64,000 nucleotides of DNA from Casuarius casuarius. Its lineage: Eukaryota; Chordata; Aves; Casuariiformes; Casuariidae. The position numbers were made by a program, and so were the translations under genes. The stretch lies in NCBI GenBank assembly GCA_003342895.1, contig PTFA01000028.1, positions 3,141,581 through 3,205,580 of the forward strand, in the 5' to 3' direction. Every line of letters begins with the position of its first letter. Position 1 is the first letter of the stretch. Below are positions 13,286 through 24,735 of this stretch, piece after piece. The notes below the pieces were generated by a model. It saw only the letters and a program-made list of their open reading frames with translations. It was not told the DNA's origin and made no database searches.

Positions 13286-14152
13286 AACCGACTTACTTAT
13301 GGATCCAGCAGGGTCAGTGCTCTGATAGCTGTTTTAAATAGAGGCAGGTTAGGCATCCTTTGGAAGTGTAAAAGACTGCGATATTCTTCTGCTGTGTGTT
13401 TTCCAGAAAACACCAGTTCAGCCAGACGTTGGGACAATTCTGTCTTATTTAGAATAACCGTGGCAACCAGGAACCCTGGTGGAGCAAGCTGTTCTTCTCT
13501 TTGAGGAAATGCAGCTTCGTCTAAATTTCCTTCTGCAGACATGTCAGACATTTGTTATTGTTTGCTACTTCTCAGATCCCTTTCCTGTTCTTTTTTGAAG
13601 CTATTGTACAATAGATTTTTCTTGGCTTGTTGCTTTCTATTTATTATAAAAAACATGGACAGATATCTGGGAACTAGTATTCTTTGAAACTAGCACAGTC
13701 AGTTGTAGAATTATATTGGCGCTTTTGTTTTGTAAACCAAACCTAAGATCGTTTCAAGCACTTTTGAATTTTTTTCTACTCAAACAAAACTTTCATGTTT
13801 TTAAAGCAAAGAGTGCTTTCGTAAAAAGCAAAATTCTCAGGTTCATTCACTTACTTATTTTGATACGTTTTTAATTAGAATTCAGATATTTTTACGTGGT
13901 TGGGATGAAAGAAATTAGGTAAAAGATGCGCTATTTAAAGTAAAAATTTTAAATCGCCCTTGTCTGCACAGTCATAAAGAGTGTTATTTTCTGAATGGAA
14001 ATAGAAACCAGCAGGTTTGTTGTTAAATCACAGCCTCTGCATAATACAGAGTTGAAAAGGTTGTAATAAACTTGCATCTGAAATACATATTAATAGGTTT
14101 GTTGGAGATGAGAAAATTACTGGGTGTTTATGAAGGTACATTCATTTTTCAG

Positions 14153-14300
14153 GGACAGGTGACTATAAATGCAACATTTGGCAATGACGTTTACCTCCCA
14201 GAAGATGCTGAGTTTTACTTTGTTTACAATGGATCTGTGAAGAGGCACATAATGTTTGCTGAGCGAATTAGTGATAATGCTCTTCAGTCCATTGTTCCAG
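14153..14300 (+). CDS. ARHGEF28: ARHGEF28 coding exon a (amino-terminal domain, about residues 12-61)
   Basis: The acceptor is a pyrimidine stretch ending ttcatttttcag and the donor is ccag/gtgaga. The exon is 148 nt, starts in phase 0 with a Gly-Gln codon pair and ends one base into a Gly codon. It encodes a beta-rich segment of the amino-terminal domain shared by ARHGEF28 and AKAP13. The strings YLPEDAEFYF and AERISDNALQS are nearly identical to the human protein (which has AERIEDNVLQS). This part lies far from the catalytic domain, and no enzymatic motif is expected. The frame is also open for about 80 nt upstream of the acceptor and contains an in-frame ATG at 14108, so an alternative start by intron retention is possible but unproven. 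The next exon supplies the two bases that complete the split Gly. Confidence 0.95.
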
Positions 14301-16614
14301 GTGAGAATTACTCTCGTTTACATTTTTCATCTCTTTGCTATACTCCACCCCCATTTTGAAGCTGGGCGAAACTGGACGATTTGATATAACTCTGTTTCGT
14401 GGTTCTATCACGGAAGAAATAAAGGAATTGAAAGATGGCCTTTGGGATCCAGGTCGAGTTTTGCTGACCAGAGTTGACCCTGCCTCTTACAGCAATCTCC
14501 ATCATTCACCAGAACAGTTCAGGCTTCTGCAGTGTTACAGGCAGGGCTTTCCTGGGCTTGCGTAGTTGGGCGTGCACTAAAATGCAGTCTTCAGGCATGG
14601 CATCACTTTTAATCTGAAAGAATTCTATTCAGCAAACCCAGCCTTTGCCACAACAGCTTGCCTGCAGGCATCCTCACACCTGCAAAACTCATGTCCTGGT
14701 CTGGGCCACCCCTGCATGCGGTAGTGAGCCAGGCTTGCAAGGCTCCTGCAGTGAGGGCGTGAGGTGCTTGGAGCTCTGCCTAAGCTGTACATGCTGAGGA
14801 GGTGTGGGGGAAGAACTGTAGCAGGGGTGCCTCACTATAAGGGGAATTTGTGTTGCCTAACAGCCATCTCTCTGCCTTGGCGTTTTTCCCTTTGTTGATG
14901 TAATACAAGACCTGGTTGTCGTCTTTATCATGTGCTCTGTGACCTTTTCATTTGTGCGAGTAGGTGGTATAAACATGATGTACCTATGCAGTAGGATCTG
15001 CTTGTTATTTGTTCTTGTTCTCTAAAGGAGGTTTAGAGTCTGAAAATAACTGATGAGTATGAAAAGGGAAAGTTCTGTGCTGTGTTCCGTGATTGTTTCT
15101 TTAATTCTTTAAATGGTAAAAGATTATCATGGAATACAATTAGAGAAAATGTAATGCTAGGCTTATTCCAGGATAGCAAAGTCATTTTTTTGAAGAGGCC
15201 TGAAATGACACTGTTAAATGATTCTGTCTGGGCTAGGAATAAAAACAGTAGGCTACAGGCAACACATAATCCTCTGCCAGTGCTCAAGAGAACCATTAGG
15301 AGACGAAAATGAAGACTGAGGCTACAATATAGTCCTTGTGTGGTTACTGTTGTTTTGTAGTGGCCAAATTAAGCATAAAGCTATGCAGAGCACTTTAAAG
15401 ACAACTGCAGATCTGGTAAATGCATGCTTGCTTCTGTAGTGACTAGATTGCATATATGTACTTGTAGTTATTTGGAGCTATTTTGGGGAATTTAGATTTG
15501 CACTCATAATACTTCATGTTTAGCTCTCCAGTGAGAAGAGTACGGCTTGCACCTCTTTAGATGTATGACATCCATCCTCATTTGGATGGCAAAGGAGGAG
15601 AAGGGATGCAAGAGGTGCTTGAGGGGTTTTGGTGGCAAACTGCCTTGAACTTCTTTGAAGATCCTAGCTGTAAGTTAGACAGTTGATAGTATATATAATC
15701 CAGTCTGCCAAAAGCATGAAACATGCTTTTTTTTAAAAAAAGCTTCTGAATTTTGGCCTACAAGGAGACACTGGTAGATACAATATAGGTGTTAATAAAG
15801 AAATACATTTCTCAGAGTTCCTATTCCAGGCCACTCTGCCACTGCTTTCATGGGTGTCTCATTTTTCTTGATTCTTACCCAAGAACCTCCAGTGATGGAG
15901 AATGGCAGAAATTGTGTACTGATCCTACCAAAGTGGAAGGAAGTGGAAGAGAGGGCTCTGGAAAGAGACACTGCTGGACCATTTACTGCATGTGCTCTAC
16001 ACTCAGTAATTTTTTTTCAAATGGCACAAAACATTGCACTGGCATACCACGGATGGTGGTGCCTGTGGCTGTGTCCAGGCACTGCCCACTAAGGTGTAGG
16101 AGACGCACAGTGGTTGCGCGTGGCCCTGAAGATGGTTTGCTGGAGTCATTTCAGTGCTCAGTGAGCAGTGCTTTCTTTTGATCTCTTAGGTCCAATGCTA
16201 AACATGTAGTGCTTGAAGGGGAAGGGGGAAAATTTCCATCTCTTTAGATGGAAATTACTGTGGATGCTAAAATACCCTGATGTGATTCGTATTTTTGTTT
16301 TGTGGCATTTCATCCTGATGTGGTTACCTGTTCTTTCTGTTGTGGTTAAAGAACTTTCACCTAGGAAGGCTGGTTTTAGAATCAATTATGTTGGTATAAT
16401 TGGGAGGACTGTCAGTTCAGAGTCTAGTCAAATCCAAGTTTATCACCAGAAATACCTGGTGGATGCCTTACAAGCAGTAGATTTTATTAGAGGAGAGAAA
16501 AGTAATTCTGGGTGAGTAGTCAGAGTCCTTTCTTAAAGGGGGAGAAATGAGGAAAAACTAATGTATTTTCTGAATATAGCTAATTTCAGTGATTAACTTG
16601 CATTATAATTTCAG
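14301..16614 (+). other. Intron between exons a and b (2.3 kb)
   Basis: The intron is bounded by gtgaga and a ttataatttcag acceptor. It contains an unexplained open frame just inside the 5' end (14335-14565), a GC-richer patch at about 14640-14860, and a perfect 11-bp-arm hairpin at 16231-16256. Nothing else is recognisable. Confidence 0.85.
16231..16256. repeat. Perfect 11-bp-arm hairpin with 4-nt loop
   Basis: Arms aatttccatct (16231-16241) and agatggaaatt (16246-16256) are exact reverse complements around cttt. It lies in the a-b intron about 360 nt before exon b. It is too short for a canonical miRNA precursor. Confidence 0.7.
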
Positions 16615-16908
16615 GTCATGGATGCCAAGAAGCAGTTTCTGTCTCTGTGTTAATGTACACGAAGGGATACTCACCTGTGGTCCTCGGCAGCTGTCCTGTT
16701 GCTTACAGAGAGAATCTGTCTTGCAAGTTATCTCGTTTTCTGGTTAATCACGCAGAATGTGTCACTGCTGTGAGTCACGAGATGTTACTTGATAAGTTTG
16801 AACTAAGAATAAAAGATCTGCAGTCCCTGGATAATGACTTGATGATGGCCATTGCTCATGAAGAATTGCCATCAACATGGAACATCCTTGGAAACTACTC
16901 AGAAGGTG
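16615..16908 (+). CDS. ARHGEF28: ARHGEF28 coding exon b (amino-terminal domain, about residues 61-159)
   Basis: The acceptor is cattataatttcag. The first two bases, gt, complete the Gly split from exon a. The exon is 294 nt and open throughout. It aligns along its length with human ARHGEF28: a GHG start, then GYSPV, then a long helical stretch, then LPSTWNILG against human LPLEWTVLG. The internal Cys and Leu-rich helices fit the family's Leu-rich amino-terminal region. The donor is ambiguous by one codon, because GGTGGTAAG offers gtggta (exon end 16905) or gtaaga (exon end 16908), both in phase 1. I chose 16908 because gtaaga is the stronger donor and because it gives the same spacing as human between WxxLG and the following ESLLH/ETLLH motif. 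Confidence 0.95.
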
Positions 16909-17450
16909 GTAAGATTTTATTTTAAGTTGGAAAGCTTTTAATGGTGGTTTGCTGTACAGAGCAGAACAGAGTATCTCACTATTTTATTGAAGGTTCTCAA
17001 CCCTTATGCTTTGTTCTGTGGTTATGATGAAAAATCGTTGAAGAATGAAGGGTAATCAGAGATGCATTTTGTGCCCAGAGGTTGAGCAAGGATTAATAAC
17101 TGTTATTGTAATTCAGTCTTTCCAGAAGCTTTTTGTACTTTGACTCACTGTGAATGTAGTTCTTTTTATAGATAGACTCTGCCTTTACAAGATTAAAGAG
17201 CTGTCTGTTTAAAAAAAGCAGGAATTGTAGTAGTGACGTGTCTCCACCATGATTCCGGTCAGGTGAAATATTTTAAAAAGTTAAACAAAAAGGGGACAAA
17301 ATATACTGTTATGAAACACAAGAGTATATCACTGTAGGCATTCTAAGGTGCAGAATAAATATATTGTTTACTACAGTGTTTATGCTTTATTTAGGACTTA
17401 CAATCATCCGTAGGTGAAAGTATTATTAAACAAGTTTTGTGGCTATGTTC

Positions 17451-17491
17451 TGGTACTTTATGGTACTTTATGGTATATATATGGTACTTTA
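17451..17491. repeat. Short tandem repeat of TGGTACTTTA
   Basis: Two exact adjacent copies (17451-17460, 17461-17470), an 11-bp AT-rich spacer, then a third exact copy (17482-17491). Confidence 0.85.
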
Positions 17492-17963
17492 CGTTAAAGC
17501 TTGTTATTAAAAACTTTTGTAACAAAATCAGGTGAAATTTGCCTGGTTTCAGGTTTCGTTGCAAACACTAAACTGTAGTTAGGTTTTGCTGAAGAGTATA
17601 ATGTTTTTGCAGACCCAAATGATTTATAGCTGAGGTTGGAAACAGTGTTAAACTTGATGGTTTCACATGTTTTTCATTGAAAATTTGGTACTTTTGGCTG
17701 TTTTCCTTTCAGTACTTTAAATTGCTAAAAATCAGAGGGCAGGCAGTTTCCATATGAGCCAAACTGAAAGACAGATTCATGCAAACTGCAGGGAACTAAA
17801 AACACAACACTTAACCCATTTCTTTGAGTGAGGTTTTTCTCTTCTCTCTTAAATCTTTCTAATTCTTAATGACAGATAGCTTGGAATCTGCTACTGCCTT
17901 CCTCAGGAGAAGGATTTTTTTTTTTTAGTGCCTCTTGTAAACATCTCTTTCAAGAGATATAAT

Positions 17964-18026
17964 CCCCCCCCCCATCTCATTCAAATATTTGCTAGATACA
18001 CACCCACNCCACCCACCCACCCACAC
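17964..18026. repeat. C-rich simple repeats with one ambiguous base
   Basis: A C10 run is followed after 27 bases by a (CCCA)n/(CACC)n tract. The N at 18008 sits inside it, consistent with a sequencing difficulty in the repeat. Confidence 0.85.
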
Positions 18027-20060
18027 CTTGTTTCATTTTGGTGCATAGTAAATATTTGTTGGCATTACTCAACTGCTGGAACAACTGCTGGATTTTAGCA
18101 ATCAAGAGCTTGATTCAAAGGCCAAAGAAATCAACAGTAGTTTTTTCACAGACTTTGCTAAGCTTTTCATCAAAACCGGTTGAAGCCCAACCCAGAAGTA
18201 TCATTTGAATATCAGAGATACTGAGAGATGCTTGGGCAAAGCTGACTGGGTACCTGCTTGCATGAAACATGGAAGATTTTCCTGGATGTATTCTGGGTCC
18301 AGAGCAACAGGGAGACCACCTTGCCAGTACCAGGCAGAGCTCTGCCAGGGCAGCTACTATCCAGATATTGAGATTCTTTATGCTAGTTGTTAATTTTGAA
18401 GCATACTGCAGTGTTCATGCTGAAAAGAGTATGTTGCCCTCATGAGACTTTTAAAGAACTTCTATTTCTCTGTGCTTTTCCTACTTTGTTTGCTTTTCAG
18501 ATTTAAGTATTACATAAAAAAAAGAAAAGCGCAGCAGAAAAGCGAGGGGTCTGTGCTCCAGTCACTGCACAAAGTCTCTGTGAGTGTAAGATATGTGACT
18601 TGAGCATGCTGCGTTATCAATTGCTTGTTGGAGCAGTGTTATGTTGTAATTTCCTATGTAATTTTCTGATTCTGTTTTAGCTGGTTGTTAATGATCTGTA
18701 GCTTTTCAGTCTTCCTGAACGGTTGAATGGAAATCCTATCATATGCAGACTAGCTCCCTCATCAGGAAGGAGGATCCCCTTTTTGATACAGCTGTGCGCT
18801 GAGTTGGTATGCGTTCCTGCATGCAGCTCGGGCTGTTGGGCAGTCTTCCAGGTGGCACTTGTCCACACGTGAGGTCACGTCTCAGTTTATACCCTGGTTG
18901 TTGCTCTTAAATTAAGTTGCGATCATTTCTCTTGTTTCTGGATAAAATAAAATGGGTTCCTTGAGCCTGGTAGCAATGCTTTTGCTTAACAAGGAGCTCT
19001 TGGTGTGCAGGTAGCCCACGTAGGCCTGCCCATGTTGCTTGTGTTACGCTCAGGGTGGTCAACTCGGTCCTTTCCCAGGTGCAGGTAGGCACGTTACTAG
19101 CATGGCAATGTACTTGGGGGGGCAGGATGGGGGAGTATCCCCATCAGGCAGGAAAACAAGTACCGGTCACTCCTGTTGAGTAGGTGGTCCCTGAAGCTTT
19201 GCGAACAGCTTCTCCTGCAGCACAAGGGCCATCACTTGTGCTCGCTCGCTCTCTCTCGATGGTCCAGCCTTGTGCTGGGGGGCCTGACGTTGCTGGGTTT
19301 TCCTCTGAGTCAGGTTATGTGCAGCCCAATAAGTGCATTACTGCCGGTTGCACGGTGGGGAGGCACTGCATCTGTACAGCAGAGGAGACCGGGGCGAAAC
19401 CAGGACAAAATGGATCCTGGCCTTTGGGGGAGTTTCCAATACCTCCATTAATGCAGCTCTGCCAGTGTAAACCTTCCAGATCTAGGGAAGTCTTAACTCC
19501 TGGCCTTTTGGGGCATTTGTCTGTGGGTTTTTTTTAGTGTATCTGTTGCAAAAGGGCCTGGACAGCTCAAATAGAGGGTTATGGCTCTGTGTATACATAC
19601 AGAAATAAGGAAAGGCCCCTGTCTCAAAGAGTGTACAGTCAGATTGTCAGGAAAGCTGCCTCAGCCACAGTGACTGAGTATTCGATGTTTGACTTTACAA
19701 ATCCCTAAATACTTTCCTTCTTTTCTTTTTTTTCTTTCCCCCACTAATTCTCTCTGTTTTGGTCACCTCTACCTAGTTTGTATAATTTCTCTTCACCTTT
19801 TGTGTCTTTTCGCTCTCGTTCAGAGCTATACTCTAAAAGTATAGCTTTGATCCCTTTTACAGCCATATTATCCTTTTACCTGAGCCTGCGAAACTCTGAC
19901 TCATACTCTTTCCTTTCTCCATCCCCACCAGTGTTTTTCGTTCCCTGAGCAAAGCTGCAGGGTGCATGTGGTTGAGGGAGCGCTTGGCGTGCGAGGAAGG
20001 AGAGGGAGCGAGATTGGGACAACTGGAGTAGGAGGGCTGCAGGTCCCAGCACAGGGCGGG

Positions 20061-20080
20061 GGAGGAGGAGGAGGAGGAGA
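20061..20080. repeat. (GGA)n simple repeat
   Basis: Six GGA units run in a G-rich stretch. The translated frames here (poly-Pro, poly-Leu) are artefacts of the repeat. Confidence 0.85.
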
Positions 20081-23000
20081 AGGCTCTTCATCTTTCATCA
20101 CAAGGTGATCCAGGGCTGTCCCAGCACCACTGTTCCTCCTCCCAAAAAATTAAACTGAATGAGAAGTAGGAGATTTGTGAGGAGCTAGGAAGACGGGGGG
20201 GACCCCGTTTCCCTACCTGCTGCCCCTGCAAATCCTTGCCCGAAAGGTCTGATAGTGTCTTGACACTCAACGGTATCAAGATGTTCTTTTTAGTACCAGT
20301 ATTGTGAAAGATTCGGGTGCTATCAGCCATCACTAGTTAGGACTTCATACTTGTGAGACTAAAGAGCTGTTGATCCTGTCCGTTTTCAGAGCTGCTGGGC
20401 TATTTTTATAAGAAAAAAACCTTACTTTTCAGTGACATTGCTGGAGAAAATTGTTACACCATCTGGTGTTTTTGGACTTCATTCATTTTTATGAGGATTT
20501 AGAGACATATGGGTAGATGGAAAGATAGAAGAATAATTTATTCATAGGAGTTTTGGTATTTGGAAAAAGTGTTTGTATTCCCTTTATAAGGTATAAAAAG
20601 GATTGGATAAAGAGAGAGGCTGGATTGTCTAGGGAGCATTGCAAATAATTCAGGAATTTAGTGCAGTTGCACAGGTCAGGACTTGCTAGACACATTATTT
20701 AAGTTCAACAAAGGAAACAAGAAAGCATGAACTTTTCGGTAATCCTCACTTGTAGTAAGTGCCTGTTTGACAACCATGTCACAAGCTGCCCACTCACAGA
20801 AAGTGGTTGGATGTTCTGCTCACCTGGCCCACAACCAATTTCCTGCCAGAGCAAAAGGCGGCTGCGTGAGGACCTGACAGAGATGCTGTGCTTAGGGATT
20901 TAGTTGTTGGTGGATTTGGAGACAGGGTAAAGTGTAGGAAGGAGTCAGACAGAGAAGCTGCTTGTTTGCTAATTGTATCTTTATAAAGGATATTTTTACT
21001 CTGAAAATTGGATCATTCAATTTAGGAAGCTAATCATTACTAAATATTATGCCGTATAACTTGCTAGAGCTGGTTGGAAAAAAAAAAAGGTCACCTCGGC
21101 AAGGGCTTGTGGCCGTGAGGGGGCCACTGCCTGGGGCTCCTGCTGCTCCTCTTTGCAGGTGCTTTTCCCAAGGGCCTTCTGTCCCCAAGGGCGCTCCCAG
21201 CACCCCGCTATCTGACGCCTGCTCGTGCTTTTTGCCACGGGCTGTGGAGCTCTAGAAATAGGGCTTTGGGAGGAAGGTCGTGAGATATACCTGTTTCTTT
21301 TTATTGGCCATCAAACATAGGTTCAGCATCTTCACTGCAACTTCTGCGTCCGTGCCGCACACCGAAGCTTACTTCCCTTGGCTGTCGGAGGGGGAGCGGG
21401 CGCCCAGCAGCGGGGTCTCTGTAGGGGCTCCGTGCTACACATGCACAGCTGAGGTTGCCCCAGTTTCTGGTTGTTTTAAGGGCATTGCTGNGAGGCTGAG
21501 TTCAGGTTGTCTGGGTGACTTAACTGTGCTGTTAATTAAACAAGAACATTTGCCTCTGGCTTTGTCACCATTTACAGTTATTTTCAAGAGGAAGAGAGCT
21601 CTTTCAGGTTTAGGGCTATTAATAGTAGCAATAAAATTACATCCTGAATTATGGAAATTGATTGTGGATCATAGAAAGGGGAACAGTGTCTATGTTTACT
21701 TAATTCTCTTTCATGAAGAACATTATTTTTTTTTTCACAAATGCTTCACAATCATTTTCTAGGAATGGGTCTTGCGAAATGAACGGAAGTATTCAGGCTC
21801 ACTGGCTTCTAATCTGCCTTTATGGAACACTTCCATTTTCTGTGACATTTTAATTTTATTTCCCTTCCCCTGCCTTTTTCTTTGTAAATCCTGTTACTAT
21901 TCCTACTTGATGCTAAACACATTACTGATAAGCTTCATCCATTCAAACATGACAGAGACGTGTGATATTTTTGGTCTAAATCAAAAGAAATTATGTCTGT
22001 GTTTTCCTCAGTTGGAATTTTCATTTTTTTGAAGGCAAGGAAGAGAGGACCAAAGTGCCTGTGTTTTCCTTCGTGGAATTAGGAAAATACTGGGAACAGC
22101 AGATAAACATTTATAGGTATGGTGAGGTTTGTGAGGAGAGGTAAACTCTTTTATTGGGACAGGTTACAAGGTCAGAGAAGTGGACAGCTCTTTGCCCTGT
22201 AGGAGCCAGGCCCTTTAGAAACTGCGTGGGATAGATGAGGACAGATGCCAGCAGAGGCATCAGGAGGTAGAGGAGCGCCTGTCATTGCCTGCTGGTAACC
22301 AAGAAAACTGTGGCATGAAGCAAGATGTCGACAAGCATGCTTGAACCTGGCCTTCCCCAGGGAACATACAGTCCTCATCTTCTGGTCCGTAGTAGAAGTA
22401 GCAGCAAAGAGATGTTTGAGACCCCCCCCGACCATCGGGGGGCTTTTAGGGAGAGGGATTGAGTGCTTGGAGGCGGTAGTAGTATACCAAGTGACAGTAG
22501 TCAGTAGAGCAAGTATTATAAGAGACACTAGAGACAAATTTTCTTATTTAAGCCAATATCTAAATAGTGGGGCTTAGGAGGATTTTTGTACCCTCCTTTG
22601 GTAGGGAGCGCTGTTGGAGACGTGGTAGTGAACTAGGGTTCGGGACCAATCTCGGGTCTGAGCTGGTCTGGTTGGTGCTTTGTCCCTGCTGTGGTCTTCT
22701 CTGCACCTGGCTTTGAGATTGCTGTTGCCTTGTGTCGAGCGCACTAGTAGCGCTCAGTAAACACACATCGTAAATTAAACAGCCTGAGGGACAGCATTTG
22801 GCTGCAGCACGAATGGAAGGGAAGCATCCCTCTGCTAACAGCAGCGATTTTGTGTGTAGTTTCACGTCTTTGCTGGGATTGCCCAAGCAGTGAGCGCAAC
22901 TGAAACCTCAGCTGTCGAGCAGATGAGGTTACCGTGTGCAGCCGTTGCCACGTGGGGCTGATCGGTGGTGGCCTCCTCTAGTGGTGCTGCTGGTAAAACT

Positions 23001-23353
23001 GCAGTGGCAAGACTTCTTAAGGTCCACCTTTAAAATGGTGTTTAAGCTTTCCCCCTTGCCCCCTTCACGTCTGCACAGTTTATGTCAGTCCCATGGTAGC
23101 TGATGGTCCGGTTCGACCAAGCCAATGGTAGAAACTGTGGTTGGCTGAACTGAGTGTGGAACCCACCTTCTGTGAGCCTGGAAACCATCTTCTCCTGGAA
23201 ACCATCTGCCTGCGCTCAGCTCCGTACAGACGTCCTCTGTCTCCTGTCTCGGCAGGCTCTGAGCTGGGCAGCACGGGGGTGCGAGGAGAGAGAGGAGGAG
23301 GTACTGCAGTATAGAAGGGCAGGTGATGATGTGAGGAATAGGGGGACTAGTTT

Positions 23354-23400
23354 AAAAAAAAAAAAAAAAGAGAGAGAAAAAAGAAAAAGAGGGAGGGGGG
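23354..23400. repeat. Purine-only tract (A-run, GA and GGGA)
   Basis: A 47-base all-purine stretch made of an A run, a GAGAGA segment, an AAAAAGAAAAAG segment and a G-rich end. It is a simple-sequence tract able to form triplex DNA in principle. Confidence 0.8.
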
Positions 23401-24522
23401 ATGTTCCAGTTATTCAGTAATTGGTAAGGCCCTGCCCTTGGAGAGACTGTCTCCCATGGCTATGTGTTGTGGCCACTGCTGCCTATTCACAAAACCACTT
23501 GCAATGTAAGTTAAGCACATACATCTGTTTTTGCAGCGGTGGGGTACTCTGAAGACCACTCTGTAAACAATCTTACTGAATGGAAAATGAAAAAATGAAT
23601 AGTAATACACAAAAGTATGAAGCCAGGAAAAACTGTAATTTGTCAGCCTGTTGTGATGTCTCCCTCTTCTTTTCAAGTCACAAGTCTTGAGTTTTCAGTC
23701 TCCTTCCAGGAAAGGAATGAGATCCATAGCCCAGAAAGGGCTTAGTCATTTCTGTCAGAGAGAAATATTTGTTTTTATTTTATTGTTTTGGACATAGGAA
23801 GGGATTCAGGTGCAAGGAAGAACAAAAGGATTTATTTAATGTTTAAAACAGACTCTGTTTGGCTTAGCTTGGTATAACTCCAGAGCGTTTTGGCTGCAGA
23901 ATCAGGATACAATGCAAAACAACGTCCTGATAGCCTATCTCCTTCACAGCACCACCTGCCTTGCAGTATCTAACCCTGTATTAATCGGCCAGTAGTTCAT
24001 CTTTCAAATCTTAGGAATTTTTATTGTTGTGTCTTGATGGAAAATGGTGTTTCATCCATTTAAATGTGAAAATGTTGCAGAAGTTTTATATTCTCATTAT
24101 TTTTTTCTGATTTTCCTCCTTTTTGTCACTGAATAGTGTTGAACAAATTACGTTCCTTATTTTTTCTCAACATCTTTATTTTTCTGTCTTGATTTTTTTT
24201 TTTTATTTATTTGGTTTGGGTTTTTTTTGCCATTTTTCTGCATTTGAAATCTTTTTCACAGGAAGAGCAGAAAAGAAAAATGGTGAAAAATGCCATTCAT
24301 TCTGTCACATTAAGGAGCTAGAAGGGGAGGAGGTGAAAGGAGGAAAAATTGAAACTGAAAACTGTTCTTAAAAAAATTGTTTAAAAAGCTGTTTCAGAAT
24401 TTTACTTTAGTGTAAATCTTTTCTTTTTAGGCAGGTCTGCTTAGAAAGCTTGTTAGCAGTCTTCATGTCTTGTTACTTTTGCTTTGATACTGTTAATCAT
24501 GGGATAGCATAATAAAATAATC

Positions 24523-24735
24523 GTGGAACAACATCATGGGTGGAAGGAGTCCCCAGAGCTTGCCTGGCCCTGCCCGCTGCTCGGAGCAGGGCCAGCGTCA
24601 AAATTAGATTGCATTGCTCAGGGTCAAGTTTTGAATATCTCCAAGGATGGAGACTCTGTCACCTCCCTGGGCAACCTGTCCCTGTATTTGACCATCCTCG
24701 TGGTGAAAAATGTTTTACTTGTGTTAAAGAATAGA
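24523..24735 (-). mobile_element. CR1 LINE fragment, 3' part, minus strand
   Basis: On the plus strand it reads gggtggaaggagtccccaga, then a gcaggg spacer, then 'atatctccaaggatggagac', 'cctccctgggcaacctgtcc' and 'ctgtatttgacca'. This is the reverse complement of the well-known bird CR1 3' untranslated region. It is less decayed than the other copies here and so probably younger. Confidence 0.85.

Larger units (their letters stand above)
1..14152. other. Intron (or 5' flank) upstream of the first visible ARHGEF28 coding exon
   Basis: No open frame here looks like a real exon. I searched for an initiator exon ending in phase 0 that would encode something like the human start (MELSCSEAPLY) and did not find one. 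The first visible exon begins mid-protein, so this stretch is most simply intron, with the start exon before position 1. It does contain a CpG cluster (990-1125), a 39-base T run, a homeodomain/POU-like motif pair (2178-2259), relics of CR1, a MIR-like SINE and palindromic DNA transposons, and several simple repeats, each listed separately. The rest shows nothing I can name. Confidence 0.7.
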
